From positions 17,861 to 81,860 of the forward strand of contig CANLOE010000014.1 in NCBI GenBank assembly GCA_947492745.1: a stretch of DNA of 64,000 nucleotides, in the 5' to 3' direction. Position numbers and translations under genes: made by a program. Each line of letters begins with the position of its first letter. Positions within the stretch are counted from its first letter, which is position 1. Below, piece by piece: positions 19,601-29,798 of the stretch. The notes beneath the pieces are model-generated. The model was not told the DNA's origin. It saw only the letters and a list, made by a program, of their open reading frames with translations, and made no database searches. Source of the DNA: an uncultured Cyclobacteriaceae bacterium (GTDB taxonomy: Bacteria > Bacteroidota > Bacteroidia > Cytophagales > Cyclobacteriaceae).

Positions 19601-19790
19601 GCCGTGAACAATTTTTTAGGAGCGTGATGCTTATGCTCCAAATGAAATTGTTTCGAGACATACTGAGAATGATTACGAAAATATCGTTCTGCCCGTAATG
19701 GGATTAAGGTACCCGAAGAAAAGATGGCAGATAAGGGTACAAACTTATCGGTAGGGCCTTCTTCAGGATACGAAGCTATGAAAATAGAGA

Positions 19791-19824
19791 ATCCCCCTGA
19801 CAGCTTACCATCAGGGGGATTTTT
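19791..19824 (+). terminator. Intrinsic terminator between convergent genes
   Basis: Perfect 10-bp stem ATCCCCCTGA (19791-19800) and TCAGGGGGAT (19811-19820), loop of 10 bases, then TTTT. It can serve the PLP enzyme gene and the opposing 1367-aa gene. Confidence 0.85.
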
Positions 19825-19860
19825 GTTCTTAACGAAAGATAAACCCCTTCTGGTCAGGGA

Positions 19861-22800
19861 CTACCTTTGTATGACTATTTTTTCTCTTAGGACTTCACTT
19901 TTTCCCTGCTCAAAGACACTGACCACATACACCCCTTCGGCCTGATACTGTTCTGATTGGAACCGGAGTTCTCCTTGAGCATTGAAGGCACTCTTGGGAA
20001 AGAATTTTTTGTATACTTCTTTACCGGAGAGTTCTGTCAGCCTAAAGTGGATCCCTTCTTGAAGTGAGGGAGCTCTTATGAGAAATCTTTGTGATTCCAG
20101 ATCGTACATGACCAAGAACGGTACTGCATTGGAAGCCACCCTGATGGTAGACGAATAGGAAAAACTGCCGTCAAAATCGGTCTGTTTGAGTCGGTAATAA
20201 GTCTGTTTGGTAAATGGAGTTCTATCCACGAATTGGTACCGAAGTATAGAGGAGCTATTGCCCGCACCTTCGATAATGCCCAACACGTCAAAAAACTCAC
20301 CTTTTTCGGATTTCTCCAAAGTGAAAAAGTCATTCTCCGTTTCGGTAGCCGTTTCCCAAAGGACAATATTTTTACCCTTATCGTGTGTTCCCATAAAGCT
20401 TTTGAGTTGGATGGGGAGAGGGTCGATGACCGTGAAATCGAAACTCAGGTTATTGGCTTCTCCGCTCTCATAGTATTCCAGCACTAGGTCGGTATCTCCA
20501 TCGAGTTCGATTTCGTAAGTATTGGATGAAGGACTCAAGGCCGTCGTAGCGTTAATGGGGAAGGTCATCCCTCCATCAAAGCTCAGTCGGACATTATTGT
20601 CCGAAGTCACTTCGAAGCGATAGATGGAGCGAGGAAAGTTCTTTCTCATTTTAAAGCGGATGGACATATTCTCCGAATATACAATACAACCACCATCTGT
20701 ACTGAGATTGCAATCATCACCACAAAAGGTAGTCGTGAAAACGGTATCCATAGTAATAAAGCCACGATAGTCACTTTCTGCGTAAGTGTCGATACCCTCA
20801 TATACATACCCTATCCAACCGGGGTCGGGAGCAGTTTTGTTACCGTCCCCATAGATATCGGTATCCCCTGTTCTTGCACCATAATTGATGGCAACGGTAT
20901 CCGAGTAGGCTAAGGTGCCACTAAATTCGGCACGTCTGCGGTAATACATAATGGTATTACTGGGTTCTACCATGGGAGTGTAGGATACATTGTTTGCATC
21001 GGTGATTTCCGTAAAGTTGATATTATCAGGGGACAGTTCCCATTGATAGGAAAGGGCAGATTGTGGACAAAGGTTCGGAACGGCCATATTGGATATCTCC
21101 GGGGCATCTGCTCCTCCCGCACAGGCTCCGGGAGCAGCCATGATCTTACCACCATCCGTCAGAGTGGTAGCCGGTGTGCCCGAAAATGTATAGTTGAAGG
21201 TAACTCGGTTACCTCCACCTCCTTCCATATAGTCCAGTACGATATCGTATACACCATCCAATAATACCTCATAAGGCGCGGCTTCTCGGTAGGGGTGGTC
21301 GGTATAGTCATCGATGACATAGGTCTTTCCTCCATCGAGGCTCAGTCGGACACCATTATCTCCACCGATGATAAATGTATAAAAGTTACATGACAGGCTC
21401 AGTCTCATTTTGAACCGTACCGAAAAGCCCTGCGAATTGACGGGGCAGCCGCCTTCTGTCAGGAAATCACAGTCATTACCACAAAAGCTCTCGTCGAAAT
21501 TAACAGGTTCCCTGATAATACCTTTATAGTTTTCGGTATCAAAATTGTCCTTGACATCGTATACATAACCGATCCATCCTGGATTGGTTGCATCATTTCC
21601 ATCACCATAAGCGGTTTCATCCCCGGTAATACTACCATAGTTGATGGATACAACATTGGAATACTCCGAAGTCCCTCCAAAATCAGCTCTTCTTCTGTAA
21701 TAGGTGATACTCGTGGTTGTGGCAGGTGGGTCATAACCCAGGTCCGTAGCTCCTGAGACGTCGCTATAACTGACATTATCCGTAGAAGACTCCCATTGAT
21801 AACTAAGTCCCGACTGCGGGCACACATTGGGTACCAGCACACTCTTTAGTGGCTCCGGGTCAAAAGCTGTAGAACTACAGGCACTTTGGTCGCCTTGGAT
21901 GGTACCTCCTTCGGTCAGGGTCGTAGGTACTGTCCCTGACCCCAGTACTTCAAAGGATACACGATTTTGCCCAGAGATTTCATAATAGTCCAGGACCAAT
22001 TCATGGACACCATCCAACAGAACGCTGTAGGGAGCGGCTGTCCTATAGGAATTGTGGGAGGTATAATCGTCGATAACATAGGTGCTGCCACCGTCCAAGC
22101 TTAGGCGTACGCCGTTATCGCCACCTATGGTAAAAGTATACAGGTCACAAGAGAAGGTCTTTCTCATCCTGAACCGAACGGAGAAGGTCTCGGAGTTGAT
22201 ACCGCAGCCTCCTTCAGTATCAAAATTACAGTCATCGCCACAAAAGCTTTCGTCAAAGTCGATGCTTTCGCGGATGAACCCTTTATAATCACTGGTGTTG
22301 AAGTTGTCATCTCCATCATACAGGTAGCCTATCCAGCCAGGGTCGGTAGCAGCATCACCGTCACCATAGGTATTCTGGTCTCCTGTTAACAGACCATAAT
22401 TGATGCTAAGGGTATTTGAAAAAGCCGAGTTGCCTCCTGACGAAGCCTGTCTGCGGTAGTAGATGGTATTGCTGGCACTAGCGGGTGGGTCATAGCTTTC
22501 GCCTATGGCACTGGGTATATCGGTAAAATTGATATTGTCCAGCGATGATTGCCACTGGTAGCTGATGCTGGACTGAGGGCAGACTATAGGATAGGTAATG
22601 TTGGTCAGTGTCACGGGGTCTAAACTGGTGGCACCGCAGGCACTTTGACTTTCACCGATAGTCCCTGCATCACTAAGTACGGCCAGAGAAGTGCCGGAGG
22701 CACTGTAGGAAAAAGACACCCTGTTCCCACCTCCGCCTTCGTAATATTCCAATACCAGGTCATAGGTCCCGTCGAGTATAGTACTGTAAGAGCGGGTCCG

Positions 22801-23964
22801 ATAGGGGTGACTATCAAAATCATCGATAATATAGGATGCTCCACCATCGATACTTAATCGTGCTCCATTATCACTCCCTAGCTCAAAGGTGTAAAACTCA
22901 CAGGAAAATTTTTTTCTCATTTTGAACCTTATCGAAAAAGACTCTGTGTTGACCTTGCAACCTCCCGCAGTGGGAAAATCACATTCCGCACCACAGAAGC
23001 TTTCATCAAAGAAAACGGGTTCGGTGATGAAGCCCTGATATTCAGTGCTAAAATTATTTGCTCCATCATAAATGTAACCTATCCAGCCGGGATTGACCGC
23101 AGCATCACCATCACCATAACTTATTTCATCACCAGTGATTTCCCCAGAACTGACCGTGACTATATTTGAGTAGGCTACCTGTGTCCCGAAATCAACCCTT
23201 CTTCTATAATAGGTCTTTTGAAATCCCGTGACCGGAGGGTCATAGGTGGTTGCTGTTGCTCCCGGTATGGCACTGAAATTGATATTGTCCAGAGAGCTTT
23301 CCCATTGGTAGGATAAGGCTGAACTAGGGCAGACTGCCGGCTCCGATAGGCTTATCAGGGGTGAAGGGTCGTAGCCAGGGGTGTTACATACATCTTGGTC
23401 ATCGCCAATAGTCCCTCCTTGGGTAAGCGTGTTCAATGTCGCATTTTCGGCCACTAAATTAAAGGAAACCCTATTTTCATCACTGATATCATAATAGTCC
23501 AGTACCAAGTCATAGGTGCCGTTCAGAAAAACGGTAAGGGGTGTTGTCAAGCGATAGGGGTGGCTTTCATAATCGTCGATAACATAGGTACTGCCTCCAT
23601 CCAAGCTCAAACGTACACCATCGTCCCCACCTATGGTAAACGTATAGAAGTCACAGGGAAAACTCCTTCTGGTCTTGAAACGAACCGAAAAATTGTCTCC
23701 ACTGACATTACAGCCCGATTCGGCAGTAAAAGAACAGGCTCCGGCACAGAACACTTCATTGAAAATCAGACCCTTCTTTATGAATCCTTGATAATCAGAG
23801 GTGTTGAAATTATCCGCTCCATTGTATACATAGCCTATCCATTCCGGGTTGACCGGATCGTCCCCATTTCCATAGGAGACTTCATCGCCACTGGCACTCG
23901 GGCATCGTTGTGCGTTCAGGTGGAATGACACTAAAAAAAGAAATAGTATAAATAAGGTTTTCAT
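19861..23964 (-). CDS. 1367-aa modular secreted protein with T9SS sorting domain
   Basis: A signal peptide (TLFILFLFLVSFHLNAQ) is followed by five repeated modules. Each starts like GDEISYGDGDAAVNPGWIGYIY and contains VRFKMRK, DNGVRLSLDGG and a NRVSF strand, resembling PA14-type beta domains. Four short Ig-like modules separate them, recognised by SYQWESSLDNINF and YDPP...YYRRR. The C-terminal part (about 200 residues, with TENDFFTLEKSEKGEFF and YYRLKQTDFDG) is the type found before T9SS sorting domains, and the end (EGVYVVSVFEQGKSEVLREKIVIQR) fits sorting. Predicted to be a surface or released adhesin-like protein. Conserved Cys pairs per module suggest disulfides. Confidence 0.88.
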   Translation of the reverse strand: MKTLFILFLFLVSFHLNAQRCPSASGDEVSYGNGDDPVNPEWIGYVYNGADNFNTSDYQGFIKKGLIFNEVFCAGACSFTAESGCNVSGDNFSVRFKTRRSFPCDFYTFTIGGDDGVRLSLDGGSTYVIDDYESHPYRLTTPLTVFLNGTYDLVLDYYDISDENRVSFNLVAENATLNTLTQGGTIGDDQDVCNTPGYDPSPLISLSEPAVCPSSALSYQWESSLDNINFSAIPGATATTYDPPVTGFQKTYYRRRVDFGTQVAYSNIVTVSSGEITGDEISYGDGDAAVNPGWIGYIYDGANNFSTEYQGFITEPVFFDESFCGAECDFPTAGGCKVNTESFSIRFKMRKKFSCEFYTFELGSDNGARLSIDGGASYIIDDFDSHPYRTRSYSTILDGTYDLVLEYYEGGGGNRVSFSYSASGTSLAVLSDAGTIGESQSACGATSLDPVTLTNITYPIVCPQSSISYQWQSSLDNINFTDIPSAIGESYDPPASASNTIYYRRQASSGGNSAFSNTLSINYGLLTGDQNTYGDGDAATDPGWIGYLYDGDDNFNTSDYKGFIRESIDFDESFCGDDCNFDTEGGCGINSETFSVRFRMRKTFSCDLYTFTIGGDNGVRLSLDGGSTYVIDDYTSHNSYRTAAPYSVLLDGVHELVLDYYEISGQNRVSFEVLGSGTVPTTLTEGGTIQGDQSACSSTAFDPEPLKSVLVPNVCPQSGLSYQWESSTDNVSYSDVSGATDLGYDPPATTTSITYYRRRADFGGTSEYSNVVSINYGSITGDETAYGDGNDATNPGWIGYVYDVKDNFDTENYKGIIREPVNFDESFCGNDCDFLTEGGCPVNSQGFSVRFKMRLSLSCNFYTFIIGGDNGVRLSLDGGKTYVIDDYTDHPYREAAPYEVLLDGVYDIVLDYMEGGGGNRVTFNYTFSGTPATTLTDGGKIMAAPGACAGGADAPEISNMAVPNLCPQSALSYQWELSPDNINFTEITDANNVSYTPMVEPSNTIMYYRRRAEFSGTLAYSDTVAINYGARTGDTDIYGDGNKTAPDPGWIGYVYEGIDTYAESDYRGFITMDTVFTTTFCGDDCNLSTDGGCIVYSENMSIRFKMRKNFPRSIYRFEVTSDNNVRLSFDGGMTFPINATTALSPSSNTYEIELDGDTDLVLEYYESGEANNLSFDFTVIDPLPIQLKSFMGTHDKGKNIVLWETATETENDFFTLEKSEKGEFFDVLGIIEGAGNSSSILRYQFVDRTPFTKQTYYRLKQTDFDGSFSYSSTIRVASNAVPFLVMYDLESQRFLIRAPSLQEGIHFRLTELSGKEVYKKFFPKSAFNAQGELRFQSEQYQAEGVYVVSVFEQGKSEVLREKIVIQR

Positions 23965-24907
23965 CTTCTATTCGGTTACAGTTATTCTCAAGATAGCTTA
24001 TACTGTGCAAAGCTATAGTATAATTGTCGATGACTGGTGCTATTTGTTGGATTAAGTGTTTGTTAATCTGTTAGTTAAGTAAGTTCAGTTTAGTTAAAAG
24101 GTTAAGCGTTGTATGTAAGCAAGGTTATTTTGTGGATGAAATACGATAATCACCTAGACTTGTCTTTTAACCTGCGCCTCTACTGTGTTGATTACTAATA
24201 GGCGTACATAGGCCCACGTTATATTCATGTTATTATTAAGTATTCGAAGTGCCCGACATTCCATTTTTTGATAAATTATCCGTATATTATCTCCCATTTA
24301 TAGGGTCTGGTACATAAATCCATAGCTAAGATTTCAACGGTAATTTGTTGTGAAAAAGTTGCATTTCGAGTTGTTTGATCGATTGTGTTGATACTGCTGT
24401 TTTGGTACGATCTGAATGCGCCTTTATAATACAGACACTCTCATCAGTGTTAGGATTGATTGGCAGATATATCAAATATAAGACAGCCATATCGGGTACA
24501 ACCCCTATACTGCCCATTTCGGTGAGCAGGTTCCCTATTGATTCGTAACCTTGAGGTATATTGAAGAGATAGTGATATACACAATACTACGAGATAAACT
24601 TACAAAGACCAATCAACCCAATTTTCCAATACGTGAAATGCTCAATCTCAACTTGTCGATAACCTTGCTAGCTTATCTAAGGGAAGAAATAGATACTATA
24701 CTTAATAGTAGTGATGATAACCCTCAGGTGAGATAAATAGTTCTGTAAAAGAAAGGAATTTCATTGGGGATAGCGACTTTGTTATATGATGTTAATCAGA
24801 ATGTTACTTAGGTTATGGGTAATGATGCGCAAAAGGTGAAAAAGCGATGATTTATGACTTTAGTAAAATATGGATACTGCTATTGTTTTTATGTTTTTCG
24901 GAGATAA

Positions 24908-25163
24908 GGCAACTGTTTGGGAATGGAATTATGGATAAAAATTCGTTGTCGCTTATTTTGCAGGTAAGGTGAGGCTGAATGGGCGAAGATAGTAGCGCTA
25001 TTGCGCATATTTTTCATGAAATCATTAGGTCAAAGTAACACATGAAAAATAGGCATGCTAGAGATAGCATGAAGCTTGGGATGAATATCGTTCTTCTTCG
25101 AACCTCATGTGCTTTTTGAAATATCAATACCCTACCTGAAAAGACACACGTCATAACAGTTTC
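24908..25163. repeat. Family C element
   Basis: Left end GGCAACTGTTTGGGA and right end CATAACAGTTTC lie between TAA duplications (24905-24907 and 25164-25166). Inside are stretches matching the copy at 10242-10397 (GCTTATTTTG, GTACACATGAAAA-like). Bases 23965-24900 show only two weak short frames and no supported gene. Confidence 0.6.
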
Positions 25164-25224
25164 TAAAGTCTCTAAGACCTTCAGAAAACCTTAGTCTATA
25201 CTCCCATTCGCCAGTGTCTAAGTT

Positions 25225-25385
25225 ATACAAATTTGGGTTTTAAATGTCGTATAAGATTCCGCGGGTCATTTGGTTTCAATCAAGGCGATAACCGCAGGGA
25301 TAGCAGCGCTATCGCGAGGATGGTCAACGCAGAGTGAAGCAAAATGAACAGGAAGATAGGCGATAGTTAAAAGCTAAGTTTGTAT
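25225..25385. repeat. Family A element
   Basis: 161 bp, same orientation as 17735-17895. The central palindrome has one changed base (GGATAGC-agc-GCTATCG). Confidence 0.8.
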
Positions 25386-25871
25386 TAGGTATGATTCAGG
25401 CATAATTACTCCTACGGTTCATGGGTATATAGGATATAAAAAGATAAAAGACTACCTTAAACTCGGATTATGCATTGGAGTATTATTAATAGGGTTGGAA
25501 TGCAATAAATCTTAGTTTTTCTTGTATTCGGCCTAGTCCTGCTACGGTCAATTCAAAAACACACACATACATTTCACTGATTTGAAGAAATTTATTCCAT
25601 AATCATAGGGACAAATCGTAGATTCATGAGTTCCATTGGAAAAACAGACCTCAAACAAAAAAACGCAGATTCGGCGAATACCATTGAAATCAATCGATAT
25701 ACTGAGTCAAATCTCATATATACAGTGGTTTGTCTGAGATATTGAAGGTGTCATCGAATTTATATTTGCTGATGCGGTGCATTTTCTTCTCTTGGAATTA
25801 ATGAACTTACGTTTCAGGAAATATCTTTGGAAATCAATGGAATAGTGGAAAAATGCATGGTCCGGATTAAA

Positions 25872-25998
25872 CCCAGATCATGCGTTAGCTCTTCTATTTC
25901 GGGCTTAAATGGCTGAAAATCAGTAAATTTAATCCGATAAAACGCCCTGATTTATTGCTTTTTAAGCCCTCATAACTAAACGACATTGATAATCCGGG
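25872..25998. repeat. Family B element, short variant
   Basis: A 127-bp unit between TTAAA duplications (25867-25871 and 25999-26003). The ends match, but the central hairpin region is deleted. Confidence 0.7.
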
Positions 25999-26040
25999 TT
26001 AAACCAAAATGAATCCTTTTAGATAAATCTATTTACATCA

Positions 26041-26559
26041 ATGTACGCAGTTGAACACGAAGACATTAGCCAAAAAATAGCCGAAGATGCCGAAGAAAGG
26101 TTTGGTATTGTCCCCAATCTGATCAAGCAACTCTTTGCTCACCCTATTGTGGCGCAGATATATGCCGATGGTGCTTTTGCCCTACAGGATAAAGGTGTAC
26201 TGAGCCCTGATGAGCAGCATGTACTTTTTCTATATATTTCCAATTACAATGATTGTCACTATTGTAAGGTAGCACATGCCTTTGCGGTGAAAAGATCGGC
26301 ACAGTTAAGTGATGCCGATTTCGAGCATTTGAAAAAGAATGAAAAAACCGGTAATGACCGATACAATGCACTCACTGGGGCGGCCCAGTTGATTTTGGAA
26401 AAAAGAGGGAAGCTCTCCAAGTCGGAAATGAACGGGCTATCGGAGCAGGGGGTGGACAAAACAACTGTTTACGAGATTATAGGGTTGGTGGCGTTGAAGA
26501 CCATCACCAATTATACCAATCATATTGCAAATACCGTAGTTGACTTCCCTGCATCGTAA
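26041..26559 (+). CDS. Carboxymuconolactone decarboxylase / AhpD-like protein
   Basis: A 172-aa all-helical protein with the redox motif DCHYCKVAHAF (CxxC followed by a histidine), which marks the AhpD-type peroxidase branch rather than a true decarboxylase. It starts with IAEDAEERFGIVPNLIKQL, typical of the family. Its stop is only two bases from the stop of the convergent CHAT gene. It may reduce peroxides using thiols. Confidence 0.88.
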   Translation: MYAVEHEDISQKIAEDAEERFGIVPNLIKQLFAHPIVAQIYADGAFALQDKGVLSPDEQHVLFLYISNYNDCHYCKVAHAFAVKRSAQLSDADFEHLKKNEKTGNDRYNALTGAAQLILEKRGKLSKSEMNGLSEQGVDKTTVYEIIGLVALKTITNYTNHIANTVVDFPAS

Positions 26560-26561
26560 GT

Positions 26562-29510
26562 TTAAGAGCGACGAGAGGACTTCCATTTGTAAACGATGAA
26601 AGCCAGTGGAATCAACAGTAGCAAGCACCAGTAATACCATGGTATGGAATAATGCCTATCTGTTTCGAATAGGAGAGGAGCCGTATTGCCACTGATAATG
26701 GCCCCTGCCCAAAAGTAAGGATGCAAAAGGTAGGCCTCCTCTTGTTGGTCGATGTACTCCAGCTTGGCTTTCCTTAGGGCTTCGTCTTTGGGAAGCCCTT
26801 CTTTCAATGCCCTGTAAAAGGCTGTCATCAGGATAGAGGTACTTCTATCGGGAATCTGCCACAGACCTGTGACCACGCTCTTTGCTCCCGCGTAGGTAAA
26901 AGCCCTCGCCAAGCTCATCACCCCTTCACCTTGATTGAAGTGACCAATGCCCGTATCACAGGCACTCAGCACGATAAGATCGGTACGGAGACTCATATTG
27001 TAGACTTCATGGGCATAAAGTACTGCATTTTCACTACTTTCTGTCATGATATCACTGCTGTCGGAGGTAAATACCAGACTGTTGTACATGGAATTGTTGC
27101 TGTCCAGCAGACCGTGGAGAGCCAAGTGCAGCACAGAACAATTGCTGGCCTGTTGCAAAAAGGTACTTTTGGTCGCCTCGCTGCCGATATAGGCTTGTCC
27201 ATCCGTGATGTCGGCAATCCGAAGTACCTCCTCCTTGGCGAAGGGCAGTTCCCAATACGTACTCCCGCGGTGGTTCATGGAGGATAGAAATAGTGTGTCC
27301 CCATAGTCTACTTGGCGAGTACTCAGAACTTGGGAGTTGAGGTAATCGGCCGCAAAGCCCGACCAATTTTTTCCCTTTGGTCGGGAACTGCTCCCATGTT
27401 CTTGTAATTGGCTCCAGTAGGTGGCCGAATGCTGGTAGGAAATACTATAATCGCGCAGTAAGTAAGGGATTTTTCTAGACTTGTCTTTACTGGGAGGAGC
27501 GGAGAGGAGCATTTCAAAAGACAGGTACCATAGCGGTCCATCGGGAATCAATACCAAGTGGTTCGTAGCCTTGGTTTTAGGGATATTGTCCAGCGATTCT
27601 TTCAGAAGCAAGTAATAGAGCTGATGGGAAGCAAGGGCCATGCTGTCCACCGAAACCTTGTTGTCTACATCAAAACCTCTAGTCTTCCTCATCAACTGTC
27701 GGTACTTTGACTGGATGAGCGATAGTGAATCCAGCTTATCGAAATGAATCTTGTCAGGGCCGATATGGATGAGGTAGAGATGCTCTTTCCCATAAAAAAA
27801 GCTAATGATATGAGTATCTTTTGCTGAGGAGATCTGTTGTTGTATATCGGATAGTGAAGGTATGGCTATTTCGTATTTACTTCGGTAGTAACTGGGGTAG
27901 TCCTGTTCCAGTTGCTCCATAAGTTGTTGGTATTGTTCCTGCCAGTAAAAGAGCTTACCACGTTCCTGCTCCTTATTATAGTGTAGTTCGCTGATATGCT
28001 TTTTGATTGTTCGTTCCTGCTCTAGTAGGCTGTCGGGCAGGCCAAATTTGGCCTTACTATCGAGGAAAGCTTCATAGAGCGATAGGGCCTTGTTCTGTTC
28101 AAAATAGTGGAAAGCATCTTCCAGATAGGAGTTGGCCCCCGTACTGCGGTATAGGTGATGTGCCACTGATAGTGCCTCTTCATAGGTGGATTTGCTTTTA
28201 GACGATAACAATAATTTGCTCTCCTCCCTTACGTAGGACTCTCGTGCCTTGCGAAACAGCAGGGAGGCCATAAGGTAGCACCCGTGGGACTGCTGCCATA
28301 GTTCGGTATTGTCCTCTTGGCTAGCTGCCTGAAGGGAAAGGACTTTAGCTTTGAGGGCAGTGATACGAGCGGTATTGGTGTAGTCGTTTACTTGCTCTAA
28401 AATAGGATTATCACTAGGGGTTATTGGTTTGAAATCAGGAATCAACACGTGTAGGGCACGGTTCAGTAAGTACAGGGCTTCCGGGTAATTTCCCAAATGC
28501 ATATCCGCACTGGCCGATAGTCGTAATAAATCCGCATGAGGGGCGCGTCGCTCGGCCAGTTTTTCATTCTCTTCGAACAGCGTGATTGCCTTTTGGGATA
28601 TTCTTTTCCCTTTTAGATAATGCCCCTGTTCTATGCTCAGCCGAACCCCGATATTGTATAGGGTTATCAGTTCCTTTTTGTGGATATGGAAAGGTTCTGT
28701 CATAACAAAAGCCTTTTTCAAGAAAAGGCTTGCTTTCTCATACTGCAACATATCCATGTAGCAAACGGCCATTTTATGATAGGTGTACAATAATCGCTTC
28801 TTGCGATTTCTTGAAGTAGAGGCCAAGTATATACCTTCTGCTTTTTGATAGTAAGTGATGGCATCTGTATAGTGTTTTTTGGATTTTAGAGCCTTCCCGA
28901 TCAAAGAATAGAAGTCGGCAAAATCATCGCTGTCGGATTTATCGTTTTGCTCGATAAGATAGAGAGCCTGAAAATAATAGTGTAAGGCCTGATCATAATC
29001 ACCCAGTAATCGATAAAAAACACCGATGTTCCGGTTACAGAGGATGAGCGCCTCGCTGGGAGGTTTTTCTTGTGCCAGAAAAACAGCTCGGGCTTTTTTC
29101 ATCAGTGATATGCCCTTTTGATAGAGGCCGTCTTTTTCGTATAGCGTTGATAGATTGCTCAGGGCATATCCATAAGCGCTACTCTGTGCATTCAAATATT
29201 TTTCGGCAGCATGAAATGCCTTTAGGCCATACTCTTCACTGGTCTGACCGTCGATATCCGAGATAAGGGCAAACCTAGCGTTGAGACTGTTGACATAATA
29301 CTCATACTGTTCCGAGCGGAGCAGGTAAGGAGCGGCTTTTTGAAAATAATAAGCGGAGGAGTCTAATAGCCCTTTTTCATAGTGGTCACTGCCTTTTTGA
29401 AAATAGTGTATACCGCTGATACTATCCGTATCCGTAGATTGGCCTAAAGAGGTCCAGGGCATCGAAACCATTAAAAAAAGGGCACTGAGCGAAACATATA
29501 AAAAGTGCAT
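26562..29510 (-). CDS. Exported TPR-CHAT (caspase-like) protein
   Basis: A 982-aa protein. Start chosen at ATG 29510, where a signal peptide begins (MHFLYVSLSALFLMVSMPWTSLGQ). Residues 30-500 are TPR repeats (YQKAEGIYLAS, ALHYYFQALYLIEQ). The CHAT peptidase domain follows, with catalytic His at about residue 799 (LHLALHGLLDS) and Cys at about 851 (VLSACDTGIG), then GEGVMSLARAFTYAGAKSVV. A single helix (WCLLLLIPLAFIVYKW) and a basic tail close the protein. If the topology is read literally, the protease faces the periplasm and is anchored in the inner membrane. It lies between AhpD and two T9SS proteins. Confidence 0.88.
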   Translation of the reverse strand: MHFLYVSLSALFLMVSMPWTSLGQSTDTDSISGIHYFQKGSDHYEKGLLDSSAYYFQKAAPYLLRSEQYEYYVNSLNARFALISDIDGQTSEEYGLKAFHAAEKYLNAQSSAYGYALSNLSTLYEKDGLYQKGISLMKKARAVFLAQEKPPSEALILCNRNIGVFYRLLGDYDQALHYYFQALYLIEQNDKSDSDDFADFYSLIGKALKSKKHYTDAITYYQKAEGIYLASTSRNRKKRLLYTYHKMAVCYMDMLQYEKASLFLKKAFVMTEPFHIHKKELITLYNIGVRLSIEQGHYLKGKRISQKAITLFEENEKLAERRAPHADLLRLSASADMHLGNYPEALYLLNRALHVLIPDFKPITPSDNPILEQVNDYTNTARITALKAKVLSLQAASQEDNTELWQQSHGCYLMASLLFRKARESYVREESKLLLSSKSKSTYEEALSVAHHLYRSTGANSYLEDAFHYFEQNKALSLYEAFLDSKAKFGLPDSLLEQERTIKKHISELHYNKEQERGKLFYWQEQYQQLMEQLEQDYPSYYRSKYEIAIPSLSDIQQQISSAKDTHIISFFYGKEHLYLIHIGPDKIHFDKLDSLSLIQSKYRQLMRKTRGFDVDNKVSVDSMALASHQLYYLLLKESLDNIPKTKATNHLVLIPDGPLWYLSFEMLLSAPPSKDKSRKIPYLLRDYSISYQHSATYWSQLQEHGSSSRPKGKNWSGFAADYLNSQVLSTRQVDYGDTLFLSSMNHRGSTYWELPFAKEEVLRIADITDGQAYIGSEATKSTFLQQASNCSVLHLALHGLLDSNNSMYNSLVFTSDSSDIMTESSENAVLYAHEVYNMSLRTDLIVLSACDTGIGHFNQGEGVMSLARAFTYAGAKSVVTGLWQIPDRSTSILMTAFYRALKEGLPKDEALRKAKLEYIDQQEEAYLLHPYFWAGAIISGNTAPLLFETDRHYSIPWYYWCLLLLIPLAFIVYKWKSSRRS

Positions 29511-29625
29511 ACTGCGAACCGATAGGGAAAACTGATTTTGACAGTAAGATGCATCTTTTAATGTACAAAAGAAAGCCCTTTGGGGCAATAGGAATCAGGA
29601 CCTTCTTTTGTGGATTTTCCATTAT

Positions 29626-29790
29626 CCCAAAATGTTCGTTGGAACTTCGTCATGAGGACTTAAATGGCAATACATCAGGGTGTTTTCTTGGATTCAGCGT
29701 AGCACCGCTACGGTGAATTCAAAAAACGCATTCATTTACTGATTTGAAGCCAGTTAAGTTCGGAATAGATTTTCTAATGGACATTTTGGG
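29626..29790. repeat. Family B element
   Basis: 165 bp, CCCAAAATGTTCGTTGGAA ... CTAATGGACATTTTGGG, with ATTAT on both sides (29621-29625 and 29791-29795). Central hairpin CGTAGC-acc-GCTACG, a paired change relative to CATAGC/GCTATG in other copies. Confidence 0.8.
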
Positions 29791-29798
29791 ATTATGGG

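Noticed and set aside
24326..24736. Two short frames (63 and 61 codons) in the 24-26 kb gap
   Set aside because: Could be coding relics, but no start context, conserved motif or neighbour supports them.
17735..25385. Family A repeats as a CRISPR array
   Set aside because: Copies are kilobases apart, 161 bp long and without regular spacers or cas genes.
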